In this document: positions 52,151 through 64,000 of the stretch, in pieces
How the letters are laid out: every line of letters starts with the position of its first letter
Numbering within the stretch: position 1 is the first letter of the stretch
The notes under the pieces: generated by a model
What the model saw: the letters and a program-made list of their open reading frames with translations, nothing else
What the model was told of the DNA's origin: nothing
Databases searched by the model: none
DNA from: Luscinia megarhynchos
Lineage: Eukaryota; Chordata; Aves; Passeriformes; Turdidae
Assembly (NCBI GenBank): GCA_034336665.1
Contig: JAPFBE010000002.1
Location: 80,544,905-80,608,904 of the forward strand
Direction of reading: 5' to 3'
DNA: 64,000 bases
Program-made: the position numbers and the translations under genes

Positions 52151-53139
52151 GTGTTGTTTTGAAAATACCTGTGATACCTGTGCTGCTTGTGAGCCTTTTC
52201 AACTAGTCAGCCAGTCACCCTGATGCCTGCATCGGTGGAGAGCTGCTGTGTGTAAATTGCATTGGCAACCAGGAGAGGTATTGGGCTGTGAAGGCTTCCA
52301 AGGCTGGCATTGCAGAGCTGTGTGCTCACCCCACTTCCATCCAGCCACTGTTGAACCACTGCCATCTAAGAAGTACTCCTGAAGCTCAGTCCTTTCCCAT
52401 CTCAGCTGTCCATGTCCCAAGTGCTTTTGTAGCTCTGTCATGTGAGCATTTGGGTATGCATCTTCAGATGCGTTGGCCACTCAGTTTTATCTATTTCTGC
52501 TTTCTTCATTTATAACACTGTGGAACTGCCTGGAGCAATCTGGTAGCTGATCATAAAGTCTGTGTGCCTAAAACTGTGAAATATTCGAGGTGGGGGAAAG
52601 AGTCCTGCACCATACTGAGGAAAGCAGGGTAATTCTGTTATCAGCATGAATGCTGGATTAAACTTCACCCATTGAGTATCATTAGCAGTAAATCACCAGA
52701 TAGCTGGTATAGAGTAGAATGGGTGGTCACAGGAAGCTGTGTAGATGCACAGACATAGTAACTGTGGTTTTCTTAGTGCCCCTGTCAGGTTTACAAGTTA
52801 AAATAGTGAGTTGACCTTGTTTGTGCTCCAGGAGAGAGTCAAAAATACATCAGATGAGTTGAAGGTATACCAATGCATCACATGTATGCAATGCTTTGTT
52901 TTTAACTTAAATCTATTAGAATGTAGGGAATAACTGGCTTTCAGTCTCAGGATAACCCCATCAGGTTTAGGGACACCTCATAGAACAGTTCTGGAACACT
53001 GGCAGATATACAATAATTTGAATTCCGAGTGTAGTACATATTCAACATTTGGCCAGGATTGGTTTAGCCCTATATATTAATTCCCAGGTTTGGAGAAAAT
53101 GAAATGGTGATTGCTAGTGCCTACTTTTTATATGCATCA

Positions 53140-53161
53140 TACACACACACACACCCCCCCA
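53140..53161. repeat. AC microsatellite followed by C run
   Basis: About seven AC units directly followed by seven or more C. Simple repeat. Confidence 0.9.
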
Positions 53162-56018
53162 CAAAGAGGCAGCTGACATTAAAAGGTGCTTGAGCTAGCA
53201 TTTCATTCTTAAGTTGTTTCACTAAAATGTTTCTAGATTATTTGAGTAGCCTTGGATTTGGTGTATATCTATGTGTGCATGATTTCAATTGCGAAAAATA
53301 TTGCCATGGATTCAGAATAGAAGGTAAGCAATAATAGCAGGAAAACAATATGGTCACAAAAATGGTGGTTTTCCCCCCACTCACATCAAATTAATTTCTC
53401 ATTACAATCAGAAACCACAGCTTATAAAAAACAATTTGTTTTTGATCATCTGTATAGACAGCAGTATTTGGAGTACATGCTGTACTTGGAGCATTGATTG
53501 AAACTATTCAGTAATTATTTTAATCCATATGTTACCAAGATTATTTTGGTAATATGGGTTCAAGTCCAGTGTTCATATCCTACCCTTTCACAAAATGTTC
53601 TTCCTAATATATTTAATTTTCTTTGTGTTCTCAACAAATGTTATGTATAACATTTAATTAGGGAAATTTCTTGTCTTAAAAATTCTAAATTATCTAAAGG
53701 AAATTTAGTGGATTAATGAATAAGGGACAATATTAGAATAGAGTAATTAAATAATAATATATATTTCTGTAGGTTTGAAATTTTCCAGAAGTTTTTTTAT
53801 CAGACTCTGTATTTTGTTTACATGTTTCTATCGTTTTCAGCCTTGAGATCATGAAATCTGTCAAACAAAAACAGCTTTGCTGCTATAGCTATGGGATTTT
53901 TAAGTTTAGAGATTTTATAGTTACTGTGTTTTGCTCTGTGGGAGAGACATGATTATTTTTAAAGCTTCTTTCAGCTGCAACAGACTTGCTATAAAACAAG
54001 AATGCAAACTTGCACAACTGTTTATATCAAATAGCAAAAAAAAGATAATTTGTTTATGTAATTTGTGAATGATTTATATTTTAAGCTGTGTCTAATTCTT
54101 TTCTTGCTGACAACTTGATGTGAGCACCATGGTCTGATGTGGAAAAGCTACCTAGGCTTCCTGACTTTTAGCCTGGGTGGTGGTAGGGCAGGGAAGCATG
54201 AGTGAGAGGCTTAAATACTGGAGGCTGGAAACAGTTAATCATTTTTACCATCCCTGCCTTGGAAAAGGTAAGGTAGTACAGACTACAACAGGCCACTTGT
54301 TACTGTTTACTCAAGTACAAACAGTGGTAGAAGTGTTTAGTCCTTGGGGAAACTCAGTGATTGAGCAAGAACGCAGAAGTTATTTTGATAAGGCATAGCA
54401 TTAGTGTGGCCAAACTGTGATCATCCCTGAGCTTTAGGCAGGCCAAGGATGAAGGCCTCATATGTTTGGATCTTCCTGATGAACAAAGATAAATTCTGGT
54501 AAGAAAATAAACTCAGTATATTGGTCAATTTGCAACAATTGGTAAAAGAATTAAATTGTATATTTTAGGACTTGGCATGAGAAGTTGTGGGAAAATAGTT
54601 CAGGGTTTCTGACTCTGGCTTGATTTTTCAGTAGATCTGGAAACAGAGCAGAAAAGTAATGCATAAACATACTTAACAATAACATGCTGGGTGCTGAAAA
54701 TCCAAAATGAAAATTGAAACTCCATGAGAAACAAGAGCACAGTCTTTCTTCTCACTTTGGTTTCTTAGGTTTTCACTGCAAAAAAATTCTGTGAATTTGA
54801 GTTTATTTGGGGAAAAAAATTAAAAATATGTCAGCTACTGCAGACCATCAGTTTTTCAGGCCCTTTGGCTCTGCCTAATTTTGTGGTTACAGTACCATGA
54901 ACACAAGGCTAAGAAGAAATGCAGTCTCTTCCATTTTTTTGCCTCCCAAAGGGCAGTCATACAACATGTTGTATCTGTCTTCAGAGGAGCATCTGCTGCT
55001 CTCAGAGAGAATGGGCCAATCCAGCTGTTTACACATCTTTTAATGGCAGAAAAATGCAGGTAGTACGTTGAAGTTAAACTGTTGAAGGAGGCAGAGGCAG
55101 CACCGTGTCACCTCTGACAGGGACAGGGTGTTGAGCAGCTGGGGATGTCTCTTGGCAAGCTCTGCCATTAAGAGATCATTGCTCAATGCTGCAGCCAAAC
55201 CCAGTTTTAGCTACACTGACCTGCTGCCAGTCCAAGGGGGAGTATGGGCCAGTCACCTGGAATACTGGCTGGGAATGCAGAAGTACAGAATTGTAGGGTG
55301 AGGTGAAGCCCAAGTGAGCTGAAGCCCTTGTTTGGGTTTTCAGGTTCTGTGGTAGAATGAATTCCAAACCCTGGCAATTGCAGGTCCAGTTTCTAATCAT
55401 ATATCTGGGTCAGTATCTGTAACTCTAAGGTAAATACAGTTCTTTAAAAATCTCACAAATACTGTTTTAAGTAACCTTGTGCCAAAATTATCAGCTGATT
55501 CTCTGAGAGGCATTGTACATAATTTAATATCATCAGAAAAATAATCCTAAAGAAGTGTGGGAAAATTATAGCATAACTTTTCTTCAGAGTAAAGTTATCT
55601 ATGTACTTAAACCACTAAACAATAATAGCTCTCTGTGGAAAAAAAACCTAGCAAAATGCATGAAACAGTTGAAAACAGTAAATTAAAGAAATAAAACAAT
55701 CCAATTATAAAATTCAAAAATTACGATGGTGGTAGTACGTATTTGCTGTTAACTGTACCCCTTTAAGTTTAATCAGCTTTTGTTTTCTTCTTTTTCAACT
55801 ATCAGAAAAATAGAGACCTGCCAAAATTTTAGAACAAAGTTGATTTTCATTCAAAATATATTTTGGAACACGTTCAGTGGGAAAGTGGGGGGGAGTGTGG
55901 AAGACGAGAAGGAGACTGTCTCTCATTCCCACCCATTCCAACACAGTTTGTAAGTTAAGGTTTGGCAAAATGAAGTGTGTTTATAGTACAAACAGAACTT
56001 GAAAAATTCTTCAGATTG

Positions 56019-56053
56019 GGGAAAAAAAAAAAAAAAGAAAGGAAAGAAAAAGA
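56019..56053. repeat. A-rich tract
   Basis: GGGG followed by about 14 A and then AAAGG/AAAGA repeats. Low complexity; no adjoining retrocopy was recognised. Confidence 0.8.
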
Positions 56054-59000
56054 TTGCTTTTTATAGAAAGCAAGGAATAGAGAGCCGCAAATGGGTCCAC
56101 AGAGCATGAGCATTGTCAATAGCATTGGCGTGAACTGTAAATAAACATATAAATAGTGTTCTTCCCTTTCTTCCTTACCTTAATTGGCTTTTATTTCTTG
56201 GTGCTTTGTGAAATCCATATGAAGATCTCAGCACAGGGAAATTGTCTTTGGCTGGCTCCTTTCTTCAGATCTGCCCTGCTGAAGGGATCTGCCCAAAGTA
56301 CTGTTGACTCCAGTCTTTTTGGAGCATGTGAGGTTTGATGAGAAGAGTCAGCTCAGACACAGTCAAACTCCAACCCCGAAGCATCATCTTTTTGGGTAAT
56401 CATTCAAAGGCAAATTATGAAGGTGTGGGAAGTTATTGAAAGGCAGGAGCTGTCAAAGGAGCTGGGTGGATGTTACACAAAAGAAACAAATAGAATGGAA
56501 CTTATTGTCAGAAATTGAAAGGATCAGAAGTAATGCCCTTCTCATGGCATGAAATCTCAGTCATGAAATAGATTGAGGCTTCTGAGGACTTGGCAAATAA
56601 AGACTCATTAAAACAGGAGATAGGATCCTCAAAGCATTGTGGTTTTGGAAGGATACATTTTTCACTCCTACCTTTCATTGCTTTACAAGTGAGCAGAGTA
56701 GTTGAAGGGAGGCAGGCCAGTGTTTGCAGAGGGTTGTCAAGGATAGTTGAGGACAGCAAAATGGCTGAGTTATGTCACTGTCTTATTGCTGGAGCCTGCC
56801 ACTTCAGAAGCAATAAGGACCAATACTGGTTAGCACTGGGAAGTGACTGCTCTGCCTACATCCTTTCAGATGCTGGGGTACTTGCAGGCCTGGCACTCTC
56901 CAAGGCTGCTTTCCTCATACTTTTTGTTCCAAGGACAGGTGCTGGCATCCTTGAAGAAAACTAAATTTTGTTTACAGTGTTGAAAAGATGTTTACTCTCA
57001 TGTCACTGTCAGTTAGTGCTGCCTTGTAGGATAATTAAGTGGCACTGGAGAGAGTGGAGCTCTTTGTGGAGACAGTAGGAAATATCTTGCAAGGACATGG
57101 TTAGCAAATAGTATTAAGAGATGGGAATCTGGACAAAAAAGGCAAGAGGCTGGAAGGATTTTGCTGGAGAAGCAAATCGGAAATGCATGTCAGGTTGGGA
57201 GAAAGGAGTTAACCTCTACCCTGAACATGTTATTTAGCAGGTTCTACCACACTTTTTTAAAAACTCATTTTGCTGGGTCCTATCTGTTCAATGTGCCACT
57301 GATTTGGGAGCTAGATGCATCATAGTGAAATGAGCTCTCAGGTTTCTCCAGTGAGATGTTCTGCTGTGGTACGCATAAAATATTACTAGATATACAGCAG
57401 GAGACAGGACCTTCTATATTTAATAATTAAATTTGCAGACATTGTAGGAGTGAAACAGAAGAGTAAACAAACACTAAAAGGAAAGAGGGTCATGCTAAAT
57501 CCATGACTTGGAAAGAGATTTCAGGTGGGATTGTGTAAGGAAGTTAGCTCACTTAGAACGTGATAGGGAGCGAGTGCTTTTTGAACCTCAGGTGTTTAAC
57601 AGTTTTTCAAAAGATGATCACCTATGGCTCTCCAGGTGATCTGTTCAGAGCTGTAGGCAGTAATGTCTTATATAAGAAATATAAAAATAAATAGAAATAT
57701 ACTCGTGTTCTTTCATACATTTTGATTAGCGCAAAGCCACTGTGACTACAGTTGGTTGAAGGTGAACTGGATATTAATTTTCATTGCATCACTTCATATT
57801 ACATCTGTTGAGCTGGTCCAGGTATTATAGTCACATGTTTAGGTGCTATTTTCCCAGAAACATACATTGGTAGTTGGACAAGCTTTCCCTTCCTCATATG
57901 AATGAGTATCTGGAATGCTAAGTTCTCTGTGTCAGCTATTGACAGCATTGATGGTTTCTTCCCAAATATAGTAAGTATCACTGAGCTTCTCAAGGGCAAA
58001 GGTTACTGCACACAGATAAAGTACCTTTGCTGTTTCTCTCTGTGTCCTCCTATAGTTTAGAAAACCTATAATTAAATTGTAGGCCTGAGTTGAATGAAAA
58101 TGTGATTTGTCAACATAAATGCTTCCATATGAGCTATGTCATTAGGTTTGGGCTAGGTCCTACCCATCCAGAAAATAGATTGCTAACAGAGCTTCCATAC
58201 TTGCATTTTCCAGCTTTGCACTGCAGAATGAGGCAAGTACTGTCAGATCTTAATTTTGCTTCTGAAAGCAAGCTTTCCTGGGACATCTAAAGTTGAAATG
58301 AGTGCATTCTGAATCTTGCCTGAAAAGTTAAAATGTTTTCAGTCCAATTGTTGTGCTTACTGTGTAGATCTGGCTTCTGGGGTGTCTTCCATAGAAATAA
58401 TCTTGGCTTTTAATTAGATTAATCACAAACATGTTGTTCATCATAATTTGCAATGCCTAGTCTCATAAACCTTCAGTGAAAGATAGGACTTTGGGTGTTT
58501 ATTGGTCTGTTAATCTTAGAAACAACTTGTTCGTAGCGGATCAAAGTGACTAAACCTTTTTCCTTTCTTTGTGCTTGAATGAAGAAAACTTGCAGCACAT
58601 GGTGGAGTTGCAAGTGGAGATGCTCCTGGATATTCAGTAGCTTCTGGATGACATTAGTGACTTATGTATCCCTTGCACTCAGTTTAATAGGCTGTAAGCA
58701 CTGGGGGCTGATGAGCAGTTATATGTGTGCATCTTTCTTTCCTTATCTGGAAGATGCAGCAAAGGAGCAGGATGAGATCCTTTGGCTGGTAAATATTATC
58801 AGAACATGCCTGCATTGCTCTAATAAGTCCACATAGCAGATTTTTCAGTACAGCTTTGTCATCATCTTTTCCTAAAAACATCAATCTTTGTGTCTTCTTT
58901 GTTGAGACCCTTAAAATTTTAGTGAAAGAACAGAGATTATTCATGGCACAGAAGCTTCTACAAGCTCATTTGTCAACATTTCATACATTTAAGAATATTA

Positions 59001-59609
59001 CAAGTGACAAGCATTTTTTAAACAACAGAAGTATTTAGAAAGTGGCAAACAAAATATTTCCAATTCTTATAAAAAGCTATTATTTTCTGAAATCCTTTTT
59101 CCAGGAAATTACAGGGAAGCACATACAGGGGGTTAAAAAATGACCTGAACAAATTGTGTACATAGTCTAGCCCTTATGGCCTTACTAGGTGGCTCTTCAT
59201 TTGGTACTTCCAACGACTCTTCCTTCCTTTGCCTTTCAGATATGTGCTAGCCTCCATATCCCTTTTCCTACTGCATCTCCAAATATTCCTATTAGCCTTT
59301 GTTTTAAATTGATGATAGAGTTTCCATAGCGTAGAGTTAATAAGGCAAGTGTGCTATGCCAAGGAGACCTGTCATAAAACCTTAGTTTTACCATTTAGTC
59401 TTTGTCATAGTCTGTTATTTCTACCAAAGAAAAGGGAAAAATACTCTGTTTATCTTTTCCTTTTGTTACAAATGGCTTAATTCAAATATAGTGTTTGGGA
59501 ATCTGTATTTCTATAGTTTGTGCATCCATATCAGTTGGGGTAGAAGAAAACCCAGAAGCAGTGCAAAGCAATACTCATTTTTTCCTCAGCTATTGCTTTT
59601 GTTTTGTAG

Positions 59610-59781
59610 GGTGATTCTCTTCAGGGTGGTGATGATTCTCCATTCTCAGACTCCATAACGTTGGAACAAACAACAAGCAATATTGGAGTCTCAAGTGGAC
59701 GTGTCAGCCTATGGATGCAGTGGATGTTGCCAAAAATTACTGTAAAATTGTTTGCTCCTGATCCTAGAAATAATGGCACAG
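59610..59781 (+). CDS. VPS13B: VPS13B coding exon G
   Basis: The exon is 172 bp: 57 codons plus a G, entering in phase 0 and leaving in phase 1. It reads GDSLQGGDDSPFSDSITLEQ, then TTSNIGVSSGRVSLWMQW and MLPKITVKLFAPDPRNNGT. It begins with an acidic serine-rich segment that continues the flexible loop of exon F, then returns to channel strands at RVSLWMQW and ITVKLFAPDP. Human differs at a few places as I recall (for example VLPKITIKLFAPDPENKGT). Acceptor GTTTTGTAG, donor CACAG|GTACTC. The next exon follows after only 1.05 kb, the shortest intron here. Confidence 0.97.
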
Positions 59782-60835
59782 GTACTCTGCATTTTTCTGC
59801 CTAATGGATACCATTTTAAATTCCAAGTAGCACAGCCTATTTTACAGCACAGTATTAGCTATTCAGAGCTTGTAATCAACATTACTGACCACTATATCAC
59901 AGTAATAATGGGTTGGAGCTGTATTTTAAATAACAGCAACAAACTGTAGTTAGGTTGCTGCATGCAAATTAGAATTTTGTGTTGTTCTTTGGCACAAACT
60001 TTCTCCTCCAGCTGGACAGATGATTAAGTTAAATTGGAAATAAGCTGATTGATTTACCTAGAGTGCTGCATTTTTTTTCTTAGAAACAATCATGTTTCAT
60101 TTTTATATGATTTAGTCATATATCTTGTGTATGTCCATGTATAGTGCATTGTAGTTCATTACTGATACTTTCAAATTTCAATTTAATATAATCACCATGA
60201 TATAATCATTAAAGTCAAAGGAAGTTCAGCACAAGGTTCAGTGGAGAAGTTTCAACTTCTGTATTGAAAAGAAAAATATCTGTTATACACAGCTGATCTT
60301 TTTTTCTCTTTGAGATATAGTTGAATTATCATCCAACAGTAATTTTTTGAAAGAAACTCAGATTCCATAAACTGCAGGACTTCAATGCTTTTTTCTAGGA
60401 AATACTGCTGCCTAACTATTAACATTGTTGCCCATAGAAATGTGAAAAAATAAAGTGACTGATTTTTTAAGGCTAATTTTCAATAAATGTACTTGAACCT
60501 TTGATTTTGAAAAACTAATTATACAAGAGAAAGAAAACTCAAGTATAATTAGAGTAAATATCTTGGCAAATATTTTTTAAATTTTTTTCCACCTAAGAAT
60601 TATGCTATAAATACCTAAACTAGAAACCCCATATGTATGTTTCTCAATACATTTTTGTAAAAAGGTTTGGATTCTAGTGTGACACTTGAATCAAAAAGTG
60701 CTTTATGAGAAAACTCTGAGTAGAAGTAACATCATCCTATTTACAAAATGTAGTGTCTCAGGTATATTTCTTGCTTAAAATCCTTCAAGTTTCAGATTAA
60801 TGACTAATAATTTTTATTTTCTTTACCTATTGCAG
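59782..60835 (+). other. VPS13B: VPS13B intron G/H, phase 1
   Basis: A 1.05-kb AT-rich intron from GTACTC to TATTGCAG. I see no repeat, RNA gene or other structure in it. A short open frame running on from exon G stops within the intron. Confidence 0.9.
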
Positions 60836-60950
60836 AAGTGTGTGTTGTCAGTGAATTAGAAGATCTCAGTGCCTCGGTGGATATGCAGGATGTGTATACC
60901 AAAATCAAATGTAAAATAGAAAGCTTCAATATTGACCATTACAGAAACAG
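60836..60950 (+). CDS. VPS13B: VPS13B coding exon H
   Basis: The exon is 115 bp: two bases completing a glutamate codon, 37 codons, and two bases (AG) of a serine codon, so it leaves in phase 2. The peptide is VCVVSELEDLSASVDMQDVY, then TKIKCKIESFNIDHYRN. It is nearly identical to human as recalled. SELEDLSASVDMQDVYTKIKCKI is a typical repeated strand unit of VPS13 proteins. Acceptor CTATTGCAG, donor AACAG|GTAATT. The same phase-2 break in the serine codon is expected in human VPS13B. Confidence 0.97.
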
Positions 60951-63309
60951 GTAATTCCTCTGAGTTGTGATGCTTTAATTTAAGGCTGAAAGATAAACGC
61001 AAGTGGTGATTTGAGTTTTTTTCCTTCTTAATTCTTAACTTAATTTAAGGTAGATATTCAATTTCAGTTAAATTATTTTAACCTTTTAAGTAATAAAATT
61101 ACAATTACGTTTCCTCAGAATTAGATCTAATTCCAGAGAAATACATAGAAATCATTATAAATTTAGGAGAGTGTTTTTTTTTCACACTTGCTGCTCTCTT
61201 GATCCTTTAGAATAAAATAATTAATTTAAACTTAACTTAAGAATGGGAAATTCCTGAAATACTGGTTCATGATGTGTAAGCAAGTGCCATTATTTAATGA
61301 TTTATGCTACATTACTCTTAAATGCTGAAGAGAAAAAAGTCAGTTTTTCAGAAACATCTGCTGCTGTGGCAAAGCAGCAGTTAATGTAATGAAGAGAGCT
61401 AAGCTGATGATTGTCTGGATAGTTTGCTGCACCAACATGACTGTGTCGCTTAATACCCAGGCACACAGTTCTGTAGACAGATTGCATTTGCCATCTTGTA
61501 GTTTGTACTGGCCATGAACACACCAGTCTTGTGAGAGAGAGCCTTTGATCAGCTAGGGTAGTATTGGCCTTCACAGATCAACAAATTCAATTATGAATTA
61601 AGAGAAAATAGAAGAGTTGTGTTACTCCTTGAGAGGAAAAACTTAGTTATGAGCTTTAGCCTGGCTGTTGGCATTGAAAATAACTAAAACATTTAGGAGC
61701 ACAAATCATTTTGACTTGGGAACCAATGTCTGCAAGGTCTTACTGAATGCTTATTGTTCCCTATGTACAATGGGAAGAGATTTAGTATCAATTTAGCAAT
61801 GTTACCATCATTTCTTTATGATTTTTAAATTTGTACTTAAAAAAAAATTTTTTAGAATCATGTCACAGTGCAGGAGTGCTGAGTGTGTCCTGGGATACAT
61901 CAGGCAGTGCATCACCAGCCAGTCAAGGGAGGGGGATTGTCCTGCTGTGCTCTGAGCTGGGGCAGCCTCACCTTGAATGTTGTGTGAAGTTTTGGGCACC
62001 ACAATATGAGAAAGTTATTAAACTACTAGAGAGCATCCAAAGGAGGGCAACAAAGAGGGTGAAGGACCTTGAAGGGAAGCCGTGTGAGCAGCGTATGAGG
62101 TTACTCGGCGTGTAGGAGAAGAGGACACCGAGGGGAGTTTGCAATTTCAACTTCCTCATGAAGGGGAGTGGCAGACACTGATACCTGCTCTGTGGTCCCA
62201 GTGACAAGACTCAAGAGAATGGCCTGAAGTTGTATCAGGGGAGGTTTAGGTTGGGTATCAGAAAAAGGTTCTTCACCCCGAGGCTGGTTGGGCACTGGAG
62301 CAGCTCCCCAGGGAAGGTGACACAGCACCAGCCTGACAGAATTCAAGAAGCTTTTGGACAATGCTCTTGGGCACGTGGTGTGACTCCTGGGGATGGTGCT
62401 GAGCAGGGCCAGGAGTTGGACTCAATGATCCTTGTGAGTCCCTTCCAACCCAGGATATTCTATGATTCTATGAAAGCCCAGGAACCAGCTCCTCTTAACA
62501 AGCTTTGGGGGGAAAAAAAGCAATCCCAAAAACCTAAAAAACCCCAACAAACTCAAAACTTACTCCACTTGAGAAAATTTTCACTGTTCTCGTTTATATT
62601 TTCTAATCTATTTGGAGTACCTTTCCTATGTGTAAATCTCTGTGGACTAAAACCAAAAGCAGAGAATAGACAAGGTGAACTTTCTGTCTTCCAGGCCAGG
62701 GGGAGATTGGCAGTCAGGACATTTTGAAGGAATTTTTCTACAATGCAGAGAAAAACTTTTGGTGAGATTTCTGTAGTAAACTAAAGTGCTTACCCAAATA
62801 ACTCTTCTTAAGCAAATTACTTCACTTTGTTCTCCTCTATGTAAAAAGGAATTATTACAAGAACTGTAGTACAAGGCACATTTTAACACTTAAAAGCTAA
62901 CTTTTTCTAAATGATACTGATTTTGTAACATATGAATACAGCTTTTCATTCACAGTGCCTTTGTTCTTGTAATCTTTCTCCTCCTTGTTCTGTTAAAGCT
63001 GTCTGCTGAAAATCCAGGGTAAGTCTCTTTTCTACATACAGGATTTTACTATACTTTTCTTCTCATGTGTCTTGACCTCTTGCTGTAGGTTGTCCTTTCA
63101 CATAAAATTTTACAGTTACCTTTTTTAATTTCTTTTTTTTTGTTTGATCTGATTGAATTTCAGCTTTTTAGGAAAAGGTATGGCACAGGTTTATCCTGCC
63201 GTTACATCAAAACATGCAAGCTAAATGTAAACAATTTTTTTTCTTATAGCAATTTTTTGTTTCTTTTTATTTTTCTTCCTATCTTCCATGCCTGGTTCAT
63301 TACCTCAAG
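60951..63309 (+). other. VPS13B: VPS13B intron H/I, phase 2
   Basis: A 2.36-kb intron from GTAATT to TACCTCAAG. About a quarter of it is one CR1 copy (61.86-62.47 kb). The rest is AT-rich. T-rich tracts precede the acceptor from 63.23 kb on. Confidence 0.9.
61858..62473 (+). mobile_element. CR1 LINE 3' end, longest copy in window
   Basis: About 616 bp in + orientation. Landmarks in order: CAGTCAAGGGAGG, GAGCTGGGGCAGCCTCACCT, AGCATCCAAAGGAGGGCAAC, GAGGTTTAGGTTGGGTATCA, CTGACAGAATTCAAGAAGC, GGCACGTGGTGTGACTCCTG, GGACTCAATGATCCTTGTGA and the terminal ATTCTATGATTCTATGA. It covers the last part of the ORF2 region and the 3' UTR and is 5' truncated. It is the least diverged CR1 here. The several 64-165 codon ORFs crossing it on both strands are repeat artefacts and encode no intact transposition protein. 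Confidence 0.92.
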
Positions 63310-63451
63310 CCTTGGGGAAGATTCTTGGTCTCTGGGGCAATATGGAGGTGTGTTCCTTTCCTGTACTGACAAGCTGAACAGACGTACCTTGTTGGTTCGA
63401 CCTATCAGCAAGCAGGATCCTTTCAGTAACTTCTCTGGCTTCTTTCCCTCT
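63310..63451 (+). CDS. VPS13B: VPS13B coding exon I (last visible)
   Basis: The exon is 142 bp: one base completing the serine codon from exon H and 47 codons, ending in phase 0. The peptide runs LGEDSWSLGQYGGVFLSCTD, then KLNRRTLLVRPISKQDPFSN and FSGFFPS. All these blocks match human VPS13B as recalled; Asp-Ser replaces Glu-Cys before WSLGQ. The acceptor CATTACCTCAAG has a weaker pyrimidine tract than most here; the donor TCT|GTAAGA is good. The next exon lies beyond the window. Confidence 0.97.
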
Positions 63452-64000
63452 GTAAGAATCTTTTTAAAATTTTTGAATACAGAACTTTCACTAATAAATG
63501 ACAGGAAAAAAAGAAAAAAAAACACCCTTAAAATAATTTATTGTAGTCTAATTCTTTTTTGCACTGAATATATTTCTTGCTTATATTGATTATGAAACTT
63601 GTGCTATTTCCACCATATTCTTTAGTAATAATTTTCATATATTAGTAGATAAGGGAATGAGGGTGGATGGTTCACAACCTTGTACATAACAACAGACCAC
63701 TGAAGTCAGTGAGATTCATTTATATTAGAAGTGAGTACACGCAATACATTTGAAGGCCAAATATGTAAAAGCCAGTACTAAATGCTGCATTTTTTAGTGT
63801 AATTCTGATGCCTACTTAGGGATTTAAGGACTTGGTATTACTGCACTATACCTTTATACAGCCTTAAAAAGTTGTTTCTCTAATTATGATAATGCAACAT
63901 CTGATAATTCTACATTTGAGTCTTTCTTTTAAATGCGTGGAAGATTACTTGCTGATTCAGAATATCTCAGTGTGAGATATTTTAGATGCTTTCTTCTAGC
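63452..64000 (+). other. VPS13B: VPS13B intron downstream of exon I, 5' part
   Basis: Starts GTAAGA. AT-rich with a short AAAAAAGAAAAAAAAA tract near 63.51 kb. Nothing else recognised before the window ends. Confidence 0.9.

Larger units (their letters stand above)
51812..59609 (+). other. VPS13B: VPS13B intron F/G, phase 0
   Basis: A 7.8-kb intron from GTATTT to TTTTGTAG. It has an exon-like segment at 52.05 kb, an AC repeat followed by a C run at 53.14 kb, an A-rich tract at 56.02-56.06 kb and GC-richer stretches at 52.2-52.5, 54.1-54.4 and 55.1-55.4 kb that I cannot assign to a repeat family. The 124-codon frame at 56590-56964 shows no recognisable domain. Confidence 0.85.
1..64000 (+). 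other. VPS13B: VPS13B locus, internal part (runs off both ends)
   Basis: Seen: nine coding exons in order on the + strand, all with AG acceptors and GT donors, and intron phases that agree at each junction (1,0,1,0,1,0,0,1,2,0 from the entry of the first exon to the exit of the last). The joined translation matches the central part of human VPS13B as I recall it. Known: VPS13B is a roughly 4,000-residue bridge-like lipid-transfer protein with a long hydrophobic groove. It is peripheral on Golgi membranes, and its loss causes Cohen syndrome with Golgi fragmentation. Inferred: the visible 494 codons form part of the groove-forming rod. The N-terminal chorein domain and the C-terminal VAB, ATG2-C and PH-like modules lie outside the window. 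Confidence 0.97.

Noticed and set aside
56590..56964. 124-codon open frame in intron F/G
   Set aside because: No recognisable motif, no splice boundaries compatible with VPS13B, and no sign of a promoter or conserved start.
61302..61574. 90-codon - strand frame in intron H/I
   Set aside because: No domain, no splice context, and next to a CR1; treated as chance.
62230..62727. 165-codon open frame on the + strand
   Set aside because: It starts inside the CR1 3' end and runs into AT-rich intron; a repeat artefact, not a gene.
47942..64000. Search for the intronic microRNAs miR-599 and miR-875 that I recall lying in a human VPS13B intron
   Set aside because: By eye no match to either mature sequence, on either strand, was found; they may lie in the next intron beyond the window. 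A sequence search would settle it.
1..64000. Bacterial or phage features: operons, ribosome binding sites, CRISPR arrays, attachment sites
   Set aside because: The sequence is vertebrate intronic DNA with spliced exons; these feature types do not apply and none was seen.

Overview
The window is vertebrate, almost certainly avian, nuclear DNA. It is AT-rich and intron-dominated, with no bacterial-style gene packing. The repeats are CR1 LINE 3' ends with the typical ATTCTATG-type terminus and avian endogenous-retrovirus solo LTRs of a kind I associate with passerine/Neoavian genomes. The species cannot be fixed from the sequence.

One real gene is visible: the middle of VPS13B (COH1; Cohen syndrome gene; a bridge-like lipid-transfer protein of the Golgi), on the + strand. 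Nine consecutive coding exons were found at about 13.7, 21.7, 32.7, 39.6, 47.7, 51.6, 59.6, 60.8 and 63.3 kb. All have AG/GT boundaries and mutually compatible phases. Joined, they give 1,484 nt (about 494 codons) with no stop and no missing segment relative to the human protein as I remember it. The gene runs off both ends of the window: the first visible exon starts mid-codon, and the last ends in phase 0 with an open donor. Both termini of the roughly 4,000-residue protein lie outside.

Layout: 1-13658, large intron upstream of the first visible exon, holding a CR1 fragment (6.1 kb) and a GC-elevated island (10.1-10.8 kb) with a short signal-anchor-like ORF. 13769-21704, intron with an antisense decayed coding segment (19.5-20.0 kb). 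21853-32738, intron with a solo LTR (23.9-24.4 kb). 32867-39587, intron with a 128-bp tandem duplication (36.6-36.85 kb) inside a repeat-like block. 39823-47720, intron with CR1 copies in both orientations, a solo LTR with a perfect 5-bp target duplication (41.04-41.50 kb) and another LTR (46.5-46.8 kb). 47942-51598, ordinary intron. 51812-59609, intron with a possible alternative terminal or poison exon just after its donor (52.05 kb). The last introns contain the longest CR1 (61.9-62.5 kb).

Most other open frames are chance frames in introns or lie inside repeats. I found no wholly new gene system. The items most worth checking are the candidate alternative exon, the antisense decayed ORF, the GC-rich island ORF, and the tandem splice acceptor of the second visible exon. 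Comparisons with human VPS13B are from memory; no alignment was run.
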